NCBI RefSeq assembly: GCF_002210165.1
Contig: NZ_AQQP01000002.1
Location: forward strand, 372,001-436,000
DNA length: 64,000 bases
Origin: Phaeobacter sp. 22II1-1F12B
Lineage (GTDB): Bacteria > Pseudomonadota > Alphaproteobacteria > Rhodobacterales > Rhodobacteraceae
Direction of reading: 5' to 3'
A program made the position numbers and the translations under genes. Within the stretch, counting starts at the first letter, position 1; the number at the start of each line of letters is the position of its first letter. The notes beneath the pieces are model-generated. The model made no database searches. It saw nothing but the letters and a program-made list of their open reading frames with translations, and had not been told where the DNA came from. Positions 1 to 7,773 of this stretch are shown here, one piece after another.

Positions 1-394
1 AACCGACAGCATCGCGATTCACGACGACTTCGCCAATCGTGTGGTTGATGGATTGCAGCCGGTCGATCAGCGCCATATGCGCCCTTGGCAGGGCCCGGCT
101 GGCCAGCTCGACCTCGAGCAAGGCCCGCAGCGCGGCGAGTTCCTCGATCCGCTCGTTGCTAAGTTCCGGCGTGGACACCCGTCCCGAGCTTGAAAGGAAC
201 AGGGCGCCCTCGGCCACCAACCGGCGAACGGCCTCACGTGCGGGGGTCATCGAGACATCGTATTCCCGACCGATGCCCCGCAGGGTCAGAGACGCGCCGG
301 GCGCGATTTCCCCATGCATGATCCGCGTGCGAAGCGCACGGTAAACGCGTTCATGCGCGGCAGGAAAGGCTTCGGTCAGACGCGGGTTCATCAT
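1..394 (-). CDS. GntR-family (FCD-type) transcriptional regulator, 3' end cut by window edge
   Basis: The reverse strand encodes 131 residues from an ATG at 394 (tandem ATG ATG, MMNPRLTEAFP) with no stop before base 1. Residues about 15-75 form a GntR winged helix: a helix with RVYRALRTRIMHGEI, then PGASLTLRGIGREYDVS and the recognition segment TPAREAVRRLVAEGAL. The following helix (ELAALRALLEVELASRAL) is the start of an FCD ligand-binding domain, which places it in the FadR subfamily. Most of the FCD domain lies outside the window, so the ligand cannot be guessed. A 10-bp palindrome sits 12 bp upstream of the start and may be an autoregulatory operator. Confidence 0.9.
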   Translation of the reverse strand, partial: MMNPRLTEAFPAAHERVYRALRTRIMHGEIAPGASLTLRGIGREYDVSMTPAREAVRRLVAEGALFLSSSGRVSTPELSNERIEELAALRALLEVELASRALPRAHMALIDRLQSINHTIGEVVVNRDAVG

Positions 395-405
395 GTTGTC
401 CGGTT

Positions 406-415
406 TGTGATCACA
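406..415. promoter_or_regulatory. Candidate operator palindrome of the GntR-family gene
   Basis: TGTGATCACA is a perfect 10-bp palindrome in the 34-bp gap between the start of the GntR gene and the end of the oppositely oriented-in-position metalloprotein gene. FCD-type GntR proteins usually bind short palindromes next to their own start. The assignment is inference. Confidence 0.35.
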
Positions 416-428
416 GTTCCGTCACAAG

Positions 429-1121
429 TCAACTATCCGAATCGAAGCGATAGCGATGCAGCTTGTTGCCTTCACTGCGCAACCATGCCCGGGGTGCGGC
501 ATAGGGTCCGTAAAGGTTTTCCACCACGGACCAGAAAGCCGGAGAGTGGTTCATCTCTGCAAGGTGGGCTACCTCATGCGCGGCGACGTAATCCAGAACT
601 TCGGCAGGCGCGAGAATCAGCCGCCAGGAGAACATGAGATTGCCTTCCGAAGTGCAGGACCCCCAGCGCGACCGCGTATCACGCAACACCAGCCGCGCAT
701 ACGGTCGTCCCAGCTGCTTCGCATAACCATCGCATGCCGCCGCAAGACGATCGCGCGCCCGGACTTTCAGCCAGGCCTGCAATCGCGGCCCCACCGTTCC
801 TTCTGGCACGCCAAGTGTCTCATCTTGCAGCAGAATACGACGTCCTTTGATTTGCAGGATTTCCCGGGGGATCCCGTCAACCGGCAGCGAAACGCCCGGC
901 GCGACGCTTACGTCTTCTTCGCGTCGGTCTAGATGTCCGAGAATCCAGTCCTGCTTTTGCCGCGCAAAATCGAGCGCTTCGGATTCCGGCGTGCCGTTGG
1001 GCAAGGTCAGCGTCACGCGACCGTCAAGCTGTGATATGCGCAGCGTAATCCGCCTTGCCCGGGCAGAACGCCGCATCACGATTGGCACGCCCGGCACGCC
1101 TGGCAGATGATGTTTGCCCAA
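429..1121 (-). CDS. YgjP-like metallopeptidase-domain protein (M48-related, DUF45)
   Basis: A 230-residue protein with the hallmark zinc motif AAHEVAHLAEMNHS (HExxH plus a downstream His) near residue 180 and the conserved block LRDTRSRWGSCTSEGNLMFSWRLILAP before it. The N-terminal RRSARARRITLRIS strand is also typical. I chose TTG at 1121 (reading MGKHHLPGVPGVPIVMRRS), because it gives the usual family length and is preceded by a G-run 5-6 bases upstream; the open frame continues upstream only as antisense to the acidic protein gene. The next possible start is an ATG 16 codons in. Members are YgjP/WLM-type proteins of unclear substrate. It is divergent from the FYDLN-acid gene. Confidence 0.88.
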   Translation of the reverse strand: MGKHHLPGVPGVPIVMRRSARARRITLRISQLDGRVTLTLPNGTPESEALDFARQKQDWILGHLDRREEDVSVAPGVSLPVDGIPREILQIKGRRILLQDETLGVPEGTVGPRLQAWLKVRARDRLAAACDGYAKQLGRPYARLVLRDTRSRWGSCTSEGNLMFSWRLILAPAEVLDYVAAHEVAHLAEMNHSPAFWSVVENLYGPYAAPRAWLRSEGNKLHRYRFDSDS

Positions 1122-1223
1122 GATGGCCCCCCGAATATGTTCAAAGGCTTTGACAGTACCTACGTCATATGGCAAGCGACCGGAATCGTCGATATGACCA
1201 GAAGCAATTTCAAGGGGACGCCA

Positions 1224-1547
1224 ATGCCCAAGGAAGAATGGGGTACAAAGCGCGTTTGCCCGACAACGGGTAAACGGTTTTACGACCTGAACCAGAATCC
1301 GATCGTCAGCCCGTATACGGGCGAGGTGGTCGAAGTAGACAACGCCAAGGCGCGCATGATTGCCGCCGACGCCGAAGATGCCGCGACAGCAAAGTCGAAA
1401 AAAGCGATGGAGAACGATGACGACGTCGTTCTGGACGATGATGATGTCGATGTGGATCTCGGCGACGATCTTCTCGAAGACGAAGACGACGACGATGATG
1501 TTTCGCTCGACGAAATCGCGGACGTCGCCAGCGACGACGACGATTGA
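1224..1547 (+). CDS. FYDLN-acid family protein (TIGR02300)
   Basis: A 107-residue protein that begins MPKEEWGTKRVCPTTGKRFYDLN and continues with NPIVSPYTGEVV, the signature of the alphaproteobacterial FYDLN-acid family. The C-terminal half is extremely acidic: from about residue 65 on, runs of Asp alternate with Val and Leu and the protein ends in four Asp. The start at 1224 has AGGGGA eight bases upstream; an earlier in-frame ATG gives a longer N-terminus absent from the family pattern. Function is not known; the single Cys pair-like turn (CPTTG) resembles half of a zinc ribbon. The base composition of the tail also makes long spurious frames on the other strand. Confidence 0.9.
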   Translation: MPKEEWGTKRVCPTTGKRFYDLNQNPIVSPYTGEVVEVDNAKARMIAADAEDAATAKSKKAMENDDDVVLDDDDVDVDLGDDLLEDEDDDDDVSLDEIADVASDDDD

Positions 1548-1558
1548 AGAAAACCTGC

Positions 1559-1594
1559 GCTTGGGCGGAATTTTTCGCTTGAACCCGCCCAAGC
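1559..1594 (+). terminator. Hairpin after the FYDLN-acid gene
   Basis: Perfect 10-bp inverted repeat GCTTGGGCGG (1559-1568) and CCGCCCAAGC (1585-1594) with a 16-base loop, 11 bases after the stop codon. There is no long T-run after the stem, so it is a weak intrinsic terminator or a processing hairpin ahead of the tRNA. Confidence 0.5.
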
Positions 1595-1622
1595 TTGCGC
1601 CTATTCAGCGGCGCACACAATC

Positions 1623-1698
<76 letters not shown>

Positions 1699-1825
1699 AA
1701 CTTCCCTGAAAAATATCTCAACAAGCTGCCACAGGCCTTTGCCCATACCGCGGCTATCATTAGTTGCTCGGACGGTTCCAATATCTAGAGTGTAAGCCCG
1801 CACGCGCCGTTCCTGGCAGAATGGT

Positions 1826-3898
1826 TCACGCCGCCTGCCCACGGTCGGCCCGGTCACGCTTGTCTTCTCGCGCTCGTGTCGTTGGCGCGGCGGCGAGGAG
1901 ACTTAGGGTAAAGGTACTTCCTACCCCCAGTTCGCTGTCGACAGATATCGTCCCGCCCTGAGCCAAGGCAAGCTCGCGTGAAATAGCTAGTCCCAGCCCT
2001 GTTCCGCCACGACGGCGAGTTACGGAGGAATCCACCTGGCGGAAAGCTTCGAAGATCTTGTCGATATCATCTAGCGCAATGCCGGTTCCCGTGTCGCGCA
2101 CATGAAACATGACATGGCTATCAGTCCTTTCAGTGCTGAGAACGATCTTTCCCATATCCGTGAATTTGAGCGCGTTTCCGATCAGGTTATAGAGGATCTG
2201 GCGCGTTCGGAACGCATCGGCATAGACCGAGCCTTCATCGCAATTCACTTCGAAGGCCAAACCCTTTCTGTTGACCTCGATTTCAAGCTGGGCCTCAAGG
2301 GGTTCGACGATCTCGCTGATTGGTGTCTCGGCGCATTCGACCACGAAAGTTCCGGATTCGATCTTGGCAAAGTCCAGCATCTCGTTGATGAGGCTTAGCA
2401 GGTGCTGCCCCGATTTTTCCTGCTGAATAACCAGTTTGGAGAAATGATCGATGACCTCGTCGACTTTTTCCCTAACGATAGGTGGCGCAGAGGTTTCCTC
2501 CAGAACAGTTTTGAGCGCCCGCACCACCGGCATGCGATCGGTCAACTTGGCGATGCCAGCGAGACCAAGGATGACCGTCAGCGGCGTTCGAAGTTCATGC
2601 GACAGGGTATTGATGAACTGCGTCTTGGTAACGTTTGCAGCTTGAGCCTCTGCGACGGCTTCTTCCAGTTCGGTAACGTCGGAGCGGATACAGACCGTAC
2701 CCCCGTCTTCCATCCGGTGGTCCGATACGCGTAGAATCCGACCGTTACTCATCTTGTCGGTGCAGGTATAGTTCTTTGTCCGGCGATGCGCCGAGCCATG
2801 TTCGGCGATCCATTCGTCTTCGCACCCGATGGCATCAGCTACGATTCCCCGCCGGGCGATCGTCTCGACAATTTCCCGGGCCGTGGCACCCGGCCGGATG
2901 ACATCCAAGGCACCGCTGTAAAAACCCGCGAAATTGGCGTTGCACTTGTGCAGGCGTCCCTGGCTGTCAAAGATCGCGAGGCCGTTTTCCATGGCGCGAA
3001 TGGCGTTGTTCAGACGCTCTTCCGCCAAGTAGCGCAACTCGGATAGCCGCAGCACGTAGCTGAGGGTCAGGATCACGAAAAAGGTTACCCCGAACATAAC
3101 GATCCGGTTGCGTAACCAGTCCGGAGAATGCAGCGGCCAGCCTTCGCGCGGTATAGCCAGAACTTCCCAACTTCCGTTCGGAAACTCAAAGTCGAAACTC
3201 AGGGCATCAGTCCAGTTTCTGGACACGTCCCCGTGAATGATCGTGTCAGTCGTGGACGAGTTCGACTCATCCCGGATCAATATATCAAATCCTCTCGATA
3301 TTTCTGCGAGACCGATGCGTTCGAGGAACCGAACCAGATCGACCACAACCGTGGTGACACCCCAGAATTCATTCTCCGGTTCCATGAAATGCGAAAGCAC
3401 CCGGTGCCGCAGCAAAAGCACCTGGCGGCCATCGGTTGCTTGCAAGGGTCCGTTCAAAAGCCCCGCTTTCGCCGCGAGGTATTCAGGGTCAGATGCCTGG
3501 CTGTCAAAAAGTACAGCCTCTTGTCCGGCGGGAAGGAGGTCTGCGGCCCCGGAAGGATAGGCGGCCTCGGGTCCAACCAGTGGAGAGGCAATAACGGCGG
3601 TCACGTAACTGCTATCACCAATTTCCCTTTCGGCGAAATGTTCGAAATGTTCTCCCCAGTCGCTGCTGCTATCCAACACGTGAGATGCCAGCCGTTGCAG
3701 CGCAAGAAACATGCCGAAGGTCGTAGCCTCGACTTCTTCCCGCCTTTCGATCAACTCGTCATAGGCCGCGGCCCTGAAATCTTCCTGATACTGTTTCTCG
3801 ATCAGTTCTTCGATCTTGAGGGATACAACAATCAGCGCGATCAACGCGGCGATCAGCACAATGACCGCGCCGAGCCGGAACTTGGCTATATTCGCCAT
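1826..3898 (-). CDS. Membrane-bound sensor histidine kinase with CHASE4-like periplasmic domain
   Basis: About 690 residues. A membrane segment (residues 7-27) is followed by a periplasmic region of roughly 270 residues that looks like CHASE4 (start YQEDFRAAAYDELIERREEVEATTFG is reworded by similarity only), a second membrane segment (about 280-300), a PAS-like domain (AIRAMENGLAIFDSQGRLHKCNANF), then HisKA with phospho-acceptor in FINTLSHELRTPL and an HATPase_c domain with N box NLIGNALKFTD, G1 DTGTGIA and G2 GGTGLGLAISREL. No receiver domain follows and no response regulator is adjacent, so it is an orphan kinase. The ATG at 3898 has AAGGA abutting it, a poor spacing; a TTG at 3988 in frame would add 30 residues. 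Confidence 0.88.
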   Translation of the reverse strand: MANIAKFRLGAVIVLIAALIALIVVSLKIEELIEKQYQEDFRAAAYDELIERREEVEATTFGMFLALQRLASHVLDSSSDWGEHFEHFAEREIGDSSYVTAVIASPLVGPEAAYPSGAADLLPAGQEAVLFDSQASDPEYLAAKAGLLNGPLQATDGRQVLLLRHRVLSHFMEPENEFWGVTTVVVDLVRFLERIGLAEISRGFDILIRDESNSSTTDTIIHGDVSRNWTDALSFDFEFPNGSWEVLAIPREGWPLHSPDWLRNRIVMFGVTFFVILTLSYVLRLSELRYLAEERLNNAIRAMENGLAIFDSQGRLHKCNANFAGFYSGALDVIRPGATAREIVETIARRGIVADAIGCEDEWIAEHGSAHRRTKNYTCTDKMSNGRILRVSDHRMEDGGTVCIRSDVTELEEAVAEAQAANVTKTQFINTLSHELRTPLTVILGLAGIAKLTDRMPVVRALKTVLEETSAPPIVREKVDEVIDHFSKLVIQQEKSGQHLLSLINEMLDFAKIESGTFVVECAETPISEIVEPLEAQLEIEVNRKGLAFEVNCDEGSVYADAFRTRQILYNLIGNALKFTDMGKIVLSTERTDSHVMFHVRDTGTGIALDDIDKIFEAFRQVDSSVTRRRGGTGLGLAISRELALAQGGTISVDSELGVGSTFTLSLLAAAPTTRAREDKRDRADRGQAA

Positions 3899-4156
3899 TC
3901 CTTGTCGATACGAGGTAATGCCAACACCGTGAACCCTTGGATCGTTCGCCTTGTGGGTCAAGCCAGCAACCCCTTTCCGCCTGCGCAATTCCCGGCATTA
4001 AAAGGCAGGCGTATTGACAAAAGGTGACCATTTGTTTGGTCTTCCTTTGAAGCGCCGGGCGGCAACGCAGGTCAATTCAGGAAAGACGGTCGCAGTTGCG
4101 CCGTTTCCAGCGGTCGCCAAGCATCTTCAATGAAACAGATCGCTATCGTGAAACGA

Positions 4157-4191
4157 AAAGACGCGCGCCTATCAAACGAGCGCGCGCCTTT
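4157..4191 (-). terminator. Intrinsic terminator of the tauABC operon
   Basis: Read on the minus strand, arms AAAGGCGCGCG and CGCGCGTCTTT pair over 11 bp (one G-U in RNA) around a 13-base loop and run into T residues. It lies 21 bases after the tauC stop. The rest of the 313-bp space between the sensor kinase start and tauC (3899-4156) holds no gene I can support, and no clear promoter. Confidence 0.75.
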
Positions 4192-4211
4192 CTTGCTCAG
4201 CGTTAGCTGGC

Positions 4212-5480
4212 TTAGCCCTTGCCCTTCCACGGAACCAGCAGGCGTTCCGCCCAGCGCATCAGCATGTCGATGCCAAAGCCGATGATGCCGATCAGGATGA
4301 TCCCCATGATCACGATATCCGTATTCTGGAACTTGGACGCGACCATGATCATCATACCGGCCCCCTTCTCGGCGGCAACGAGTTCTGCGGCCACAACGGT
4401 ACCCCAGCAGACACCCATCGCAACACGTGCGCCGGTAAAGATATCAGGAAGCGAGTTCGGGATGATGACATAACGCATGATCTGCCATTTGCTCGCCCCG
4501 AGCGAATAGGCTGCGTGAACCTTGGATATCCGTACGCCCGACACACCCGACCGGGCAGCAATCGCCATGATCCACAAAGCCGCAAGGAACAGCAGGATGA
4601 TCTTGCCGACCTCACCGATGCCCGCCCAGATGATGACCAGCGGAATGAGTGCCAGCGGCGGTACGGGGCGCATGAATTCCACGATGGGATCGAACCAGCC
4701 GCGGAACCAGTCGGACAGGCCCATCGCATAGCCGAGAGGTATGCCCACGATGGCCCCGCATAGGAAACCGACGATGACGCGGAACAGCGAATATCCAAGG
4801 TGTTCCCAAAGTGTCGATCCCCGGAAGCCCTCGCTGGCGATTTCGACGACCCGCGCAACAACAGCTTCGGGCGCCGGGAGCCAGATCGGCTCCATCTGCC
4901 AGCCTTTCTTGGGTTCGAAGTTCAGGGTTCCTTTGGGGCTCATGCCGATGCGGCCGAATTCGGTAATGACCTCGCCGCCAGGGCTGATCGGCTGGCCGTT
5001 CACGGCGACAACTTCGGCACCTTCATCGCGGCCTATCTCGTCATTGCTGTCGACCCGGATCAATCCGCTTCGCCAGACGCCGACTGTCGCACTGTCGTTC
5101 TTGGCCCAACCTTCGCCCGGATCGACTTGGGGCGCGTCCACGCTCTGATCAATTGGGTGAACCATCACGCTGACGGTTGCCGTGTCGCTGCCCTGACCGG
5201 GCGCTTCGGCGGTGTATTCGAATGTTGCCAACCCCTCGAACGGGCCCGGCGCATGCAGGAACTTCGGCAGAAGGTTCGATCCGGTGAACATGCCCCAAAG
5301 CAGGAACAGCGTCAGGATCGAAATGACCGAAGCCGCCCGGTTAGGGCGCACCGCGCTTTCATCGCCGAAAGTGACCGTCTTGAGAGACGTGAAATCGCGC
5401 GTCGTTGCCTTGGCGATCACCTTTGTCACGAGGAAAAAGGCCACCACGAAGATGACGACATAGAGAAGAAAGACGATCAT
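4212..5480 (-). CDS. tauC: Taurine ABC transporter, permease TauC (extended N-terminal form)
   Basis: The C-terminal 260 residues are a BPD_transp_1 permease with the cytoplasmic EAA-type loop (SKVHAAYSLGASKWQIMRYVIIPNSLPDIFTG) and at least six membrane segments. It forms the membrane channel with TauB. At 422 residues it is about 150 longer than E. coli-type TauC: two N-terminal membrane segments (residues 2-20 and about 50-70) enclose or precede a soluble insert of roughly 110 residues before the usual opening WLPAPEAVVARV. The start at 5480 overlaps the tauB stop by four bases, which indicates translational coupling in tauA-tauB-tauC. Confidence 0.95.
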   Translation of the reverse strand: MIVFLLYVVIFVVAFFLVTKVIAKATTRDFTSLKTVTFGDESAVRPNRAASVISILTLFLLWGMFTGSNLLPKFLHAPGPFEGLATFEYTAEAPGQGSDTATVSVMVHPIDQSVDAPQVDPGEGWAKNDSATVGVWRSGLIRVDSNDEIGRDEGAEVVAVNGQPISPGGEVITEFGRIGMSPKGTLNFEPKKGWQMEPIWLPAPEAVVARVVEIASEGFRGSTLWEHLGYSLFRVIVGFLCGAIVGIPLGYAMGLSDWFRGWFDPIVEFMRPVPPLALIPLVIIWAGIGEVGKIILLFLAALWIMAIAARSGVSGVRISKVHAAYSLGASKWQIMRYVIIPNSLPDIFTGARVAMGVCWGTVVAAELVAAEKGAGMMIMVASKFQNTDIVIMGIILIGIIGFGIDMLMRWAERLLVPWKGKG

Positions 5481-6283
5481 GCGCTTGCCTCCGTGCGGCC
5501 CATGATTTCCTCTTCCATATCCCAGATCATGCCAAGGATCTCTTCCCGCTTTACCGCGAACTCGGGGTGTTTCTTGACCTCCCGCAGGTCCTGATTAACG
5601 CCAAGTTCCGCAAACGGCAGGCGATACTCCTTGTGGATCCGTCCGGGCCGCGGCGCCATCACCAGCAGGCGCTCCCCTAGTAGCAGCGCCTCTTCGACCG
5701 AGTGGGTGATCAGGATGATCGTCTTGCCGGTTTCTTTCCAGAGCTTGAGCACGAGGCTCTGCATCTTTTCCCGTGTCAGCGCGTCCAGCGCGCCAAGCGG
5801 TTCGTCCATCAGGATCACGTCCGGATCGTTGGCGAGGCACCGCGCCAGCGCGACGCGCTGTTGCATACCGCCGGAAAGTTCATAAACTGCCTTTTCCTTG
5901 AAAGCCCCAAGACCGACCACATCCAGCAGGTGGTTCACGATCTTGTCCTTCTCGGCCTTGGCCATGCCCTTCATCGAAGGCCCGAAACCAACATTCTCCC
6001 GCACGCTCATCCATTCAAACAGGGCACCCTGCTGAAAAACCATGCCACGCTCTGCATCCGGCCCCTTTACGTCGTGCCCGTTAAGCACGATGCGCCCGTC
6101 CGTCGGCGCCAAAAATCCTGCAACGATGTTAAGCAAGGTCGTTTTTCCGCAGCCGGATGGCCCCAGAACACTCATCAACTCGCCCGCCTTGAGATCGAGC
6201 GATACGTTCTTCAGCGCCTGAACCGATGTCCCGTTGGGCAGGTCAAAGCGCATGGATATATTGTCGATAGCCAACCCTGACAT
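5477..6283 (-). CDS. tauB: Taurine ABC transporter, ATP-binding protein TauB
   Basis: A 268-residue ABC ATPase that energises taurine import. Walker A is GPSGCGKTT at residues 41-49, the signature is LSGGMQQRVALARCL, Walker B is VILMDEPLGALD, and the H-loop is ILITHSVEEALLL. This set is of the nitrate/sulfonate/taurine subfamily. It sits between tauA (99 bp upstream) and tauC (4-bp overlap). Specificity is inferred from the neighbours tauA, tpa, tauR and xsc. Confidence 0.95.
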   Translation of the reverse strand: MSGLAIDNISMRFDLPNGTSVQALKNVSLDLKAGELMSVLGPSGCGKTTLLNIVAGFLAPTDGRIVLNGHDVKGPDAERGMVFQQGALFEWMSVRENVGFGPSMKGMAKAEKDKIVNHLLDVVGLGAFKEKAVYELSGGMQQRVALARCLANDPDVILMDEPLGALDALTREKMQSLVLKLWKETGKTIILITHSVEEALLLGERLLVMAPRPGRIHKEYRLPFAELGVNQDLREVKKHPEFAVKREEILGMIWDMEEEIMGRTEASA

Positions 6284-6382
6284 GAGGCCCCGCTTTCAAT
6301 TTTCCAGATTGTCGTGATGGCCCTCGCCCGAGCCCGATGAGAAATGGACCGGGCAGCACAAGGGCCGCCCGATCCGTTTCAA

Positions 6383-7372
6383 TCACATGCCATGCGCGGC
6401 CTGAAGCGGCCCCGTGTTGACGGCATTTTCGTAAGAGTCCTTGGCCGCATCGATGCTGCCCGCTTCGACAAAGACCTGCGCCACGCCCTTCATGAACTCC
6501 TGCGCGCCGCCGCCAAGCCACTTGGCTTCGAGCTGGTCATCGACGGTCGGGAAAACAAAGGTCGAGATGGTTTCCATCGTCGCGTCTTCATCCATGCCCG
6601 CGTCCTTGGCGATCACGGGAAGCATTTCGGCATGGTTGGCCTCATCCGCCCACATCGCGTTGGCCTCAGCGGTGACCTTGAGGAACTTGGCGGCAACATC
6701 GCTGTTCTCGGCAACCCAGCCTGCCGGAGCCGATGTGACGTCAAACACCAGAATACCAAGCTCTTCCTTTTCGGCACCGGTCAGCAGCACGTTGCCATGC
6801 TCTTTCATGCGGCGCAACGAACCGCCCCAGCCACAGGCCATGTCGACCGCGCCCTGCGCAAAGGCTGCCGCGCCATCCGGCGGCGCCATGTCGACGATTT
6901 CGAGACTGTCGAGCGAAACCCCGAAATGATCCATCTGCTTGAGGAAACCATAATGCGCGGCTGTCCCCAGCGGAACGGCGACCTTCTTGCCCGCCAGTTC
7001 TCCTGCACTGTCCTTGTCGATCTCGAGCGCGCTCGCGACCACGCAGTTGTCGTTGTCCGAGTAGCTGACCGCAACGTCCAGCACCTGAAGGTCCTGACCG
7101 GCGCTTGCCGCGACGACGAACGGCGGCACGCCCTGGCTGACGCTGATCTGCACATCGCCCGATGCCATCGCCGCGCTCATCGCGGTGCCCGCATCAAAGC
7201 TCACCCAGTTGACCGTCTCGCCCAGCGCTTCGTCATACATGCCGGTGGCCTTGGCGTATTGGAACGGCATCGGCCATTCGAGGAAGTAACCCACCGTGAT
7301 ATCCGCCAGCGCGGGTCCGGCGGCAAAGGCAAGCGACGCTGCCGCGCCCAGCAGTCTAAGTTTCGTTTTCAT
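6383..7372 (-). CDS. tauA: Taurine ABC transporter, periplasmic substrate-binding protein TauA
   Basis: A 329-residue secreted binding protein: signal peptide MKTKLRLLGAAASLAFAAG with cleavage after PALA, then a type 2 periplasmic fold starting DITVGYFLEWPMPFQYAK. It captures taurine and delivers it to TauC/TauB. AGGGAG lies seven bases before the start. The 99-bp gap to tauB holds a short GC hairpin (CGGGC...GCCCG), as often found after binding-protein genes to raise their mRNA level. Its promoter region is shared with the divergent tpa. Confidence 0.95.
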   Translation of the reverse strand: MKTKLRLLGAAASLAFAAGPALADITVGYFLEWPMPFQYAKATGMYDEALGETVNWVSFDAGTAMSAAMASGDVQISVSQGVPPFVVAASAGQDLQVLDVAVSYSDNDNCVVASALEIDKDSAGELAGKKVAVPLGTAAHYGFLKQMDHFGVSLDSLEIVDMAPPDGAAAFAQGAVDMACGWGGSLRRMKEHGNVLLTGAEKEELGILVFDVTSAPAGWVAENSDVAAKFLKVTAEANAMWADEANHAEMLPVIAKDAGMDEDATMETISTFVFPTVDDQLEAKWLGGGAQEFMKGVAQVFVEAGSIDAAKDSYENAVNTGPLQAAHGM

Positions 7373-7773
7373 GTTTTTCTCCCTACTCCGCCGCTTGTGC
7401 GGCTTGTTACATTGTCCGGCTGCAGAACAGCCGGATCAAGTTTTCCGAAATGCGCCCTTTCGGGTGCGTCCCTTCCGATAACCCGAACCGAAAAGAAGCA
7501 GTCGATCAACATTTTTTGTGACAGCTCTCACTCCACTTCGGCAAAAAAGGTGACCTGCAAGGCGGGCTAATAAACAGTTTTATTTAATAAAATCTTATAG
7601 TTAGACTGCGGCAAATTGCTAAAAACAGCGCTTCATAGCCTATTCTGGACTTATGGCCGATGCTGAATTGGCCCTATAACCTGCAAAGAATTCGCGCTGT
7701 TGTCGGTAATGAAACGAGGGTAGCGAGTCTGCCCGTTTTTCCTGTGTTTTCACCGCATTCGAAAGGGCCCGTC
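7373..7773. promoter_or_regulatory. Divergent tauA/tpa regulatory region
   Basis: 401 bases without a gene between the divergent tauA and tpa starts. It contains a pair of TauR-box-like decamers (7645-7677) and an AT-rich stretch (about 7566-7625) unlike the GC-rich surroundings. An open frame reaches upstream of the tpa start to 7660 but overlaps the operator pair and has no Shine-Dalgarno sequence, so I treat it as non-coding. Confidence 0.7.
7645..7677 (+). promoter_or_regulatory. TauR box pair upstream of tpa
   Basis: Two direct decamers, CTGGACTTAT (7645-7654) and TTGGCCCTAT (7668-7677), start 23 bp apart. They resemble the direct repeats of type CTGGACYTAA that I recall for TauR binding at the Rhodobacter capsulatus tpa promoter. 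The same arrangement and the same 23-bp period occur before xsc. Placement before tpa fits an activator site. Confidence 0.7.

Noticed and set aside
7660-7773. Longer N-terminus of tpa
   Set aside because: It would translate through the TauR-box pair and lacks a Shine-Dalgarno sequence; family N-terminus fits 7774.
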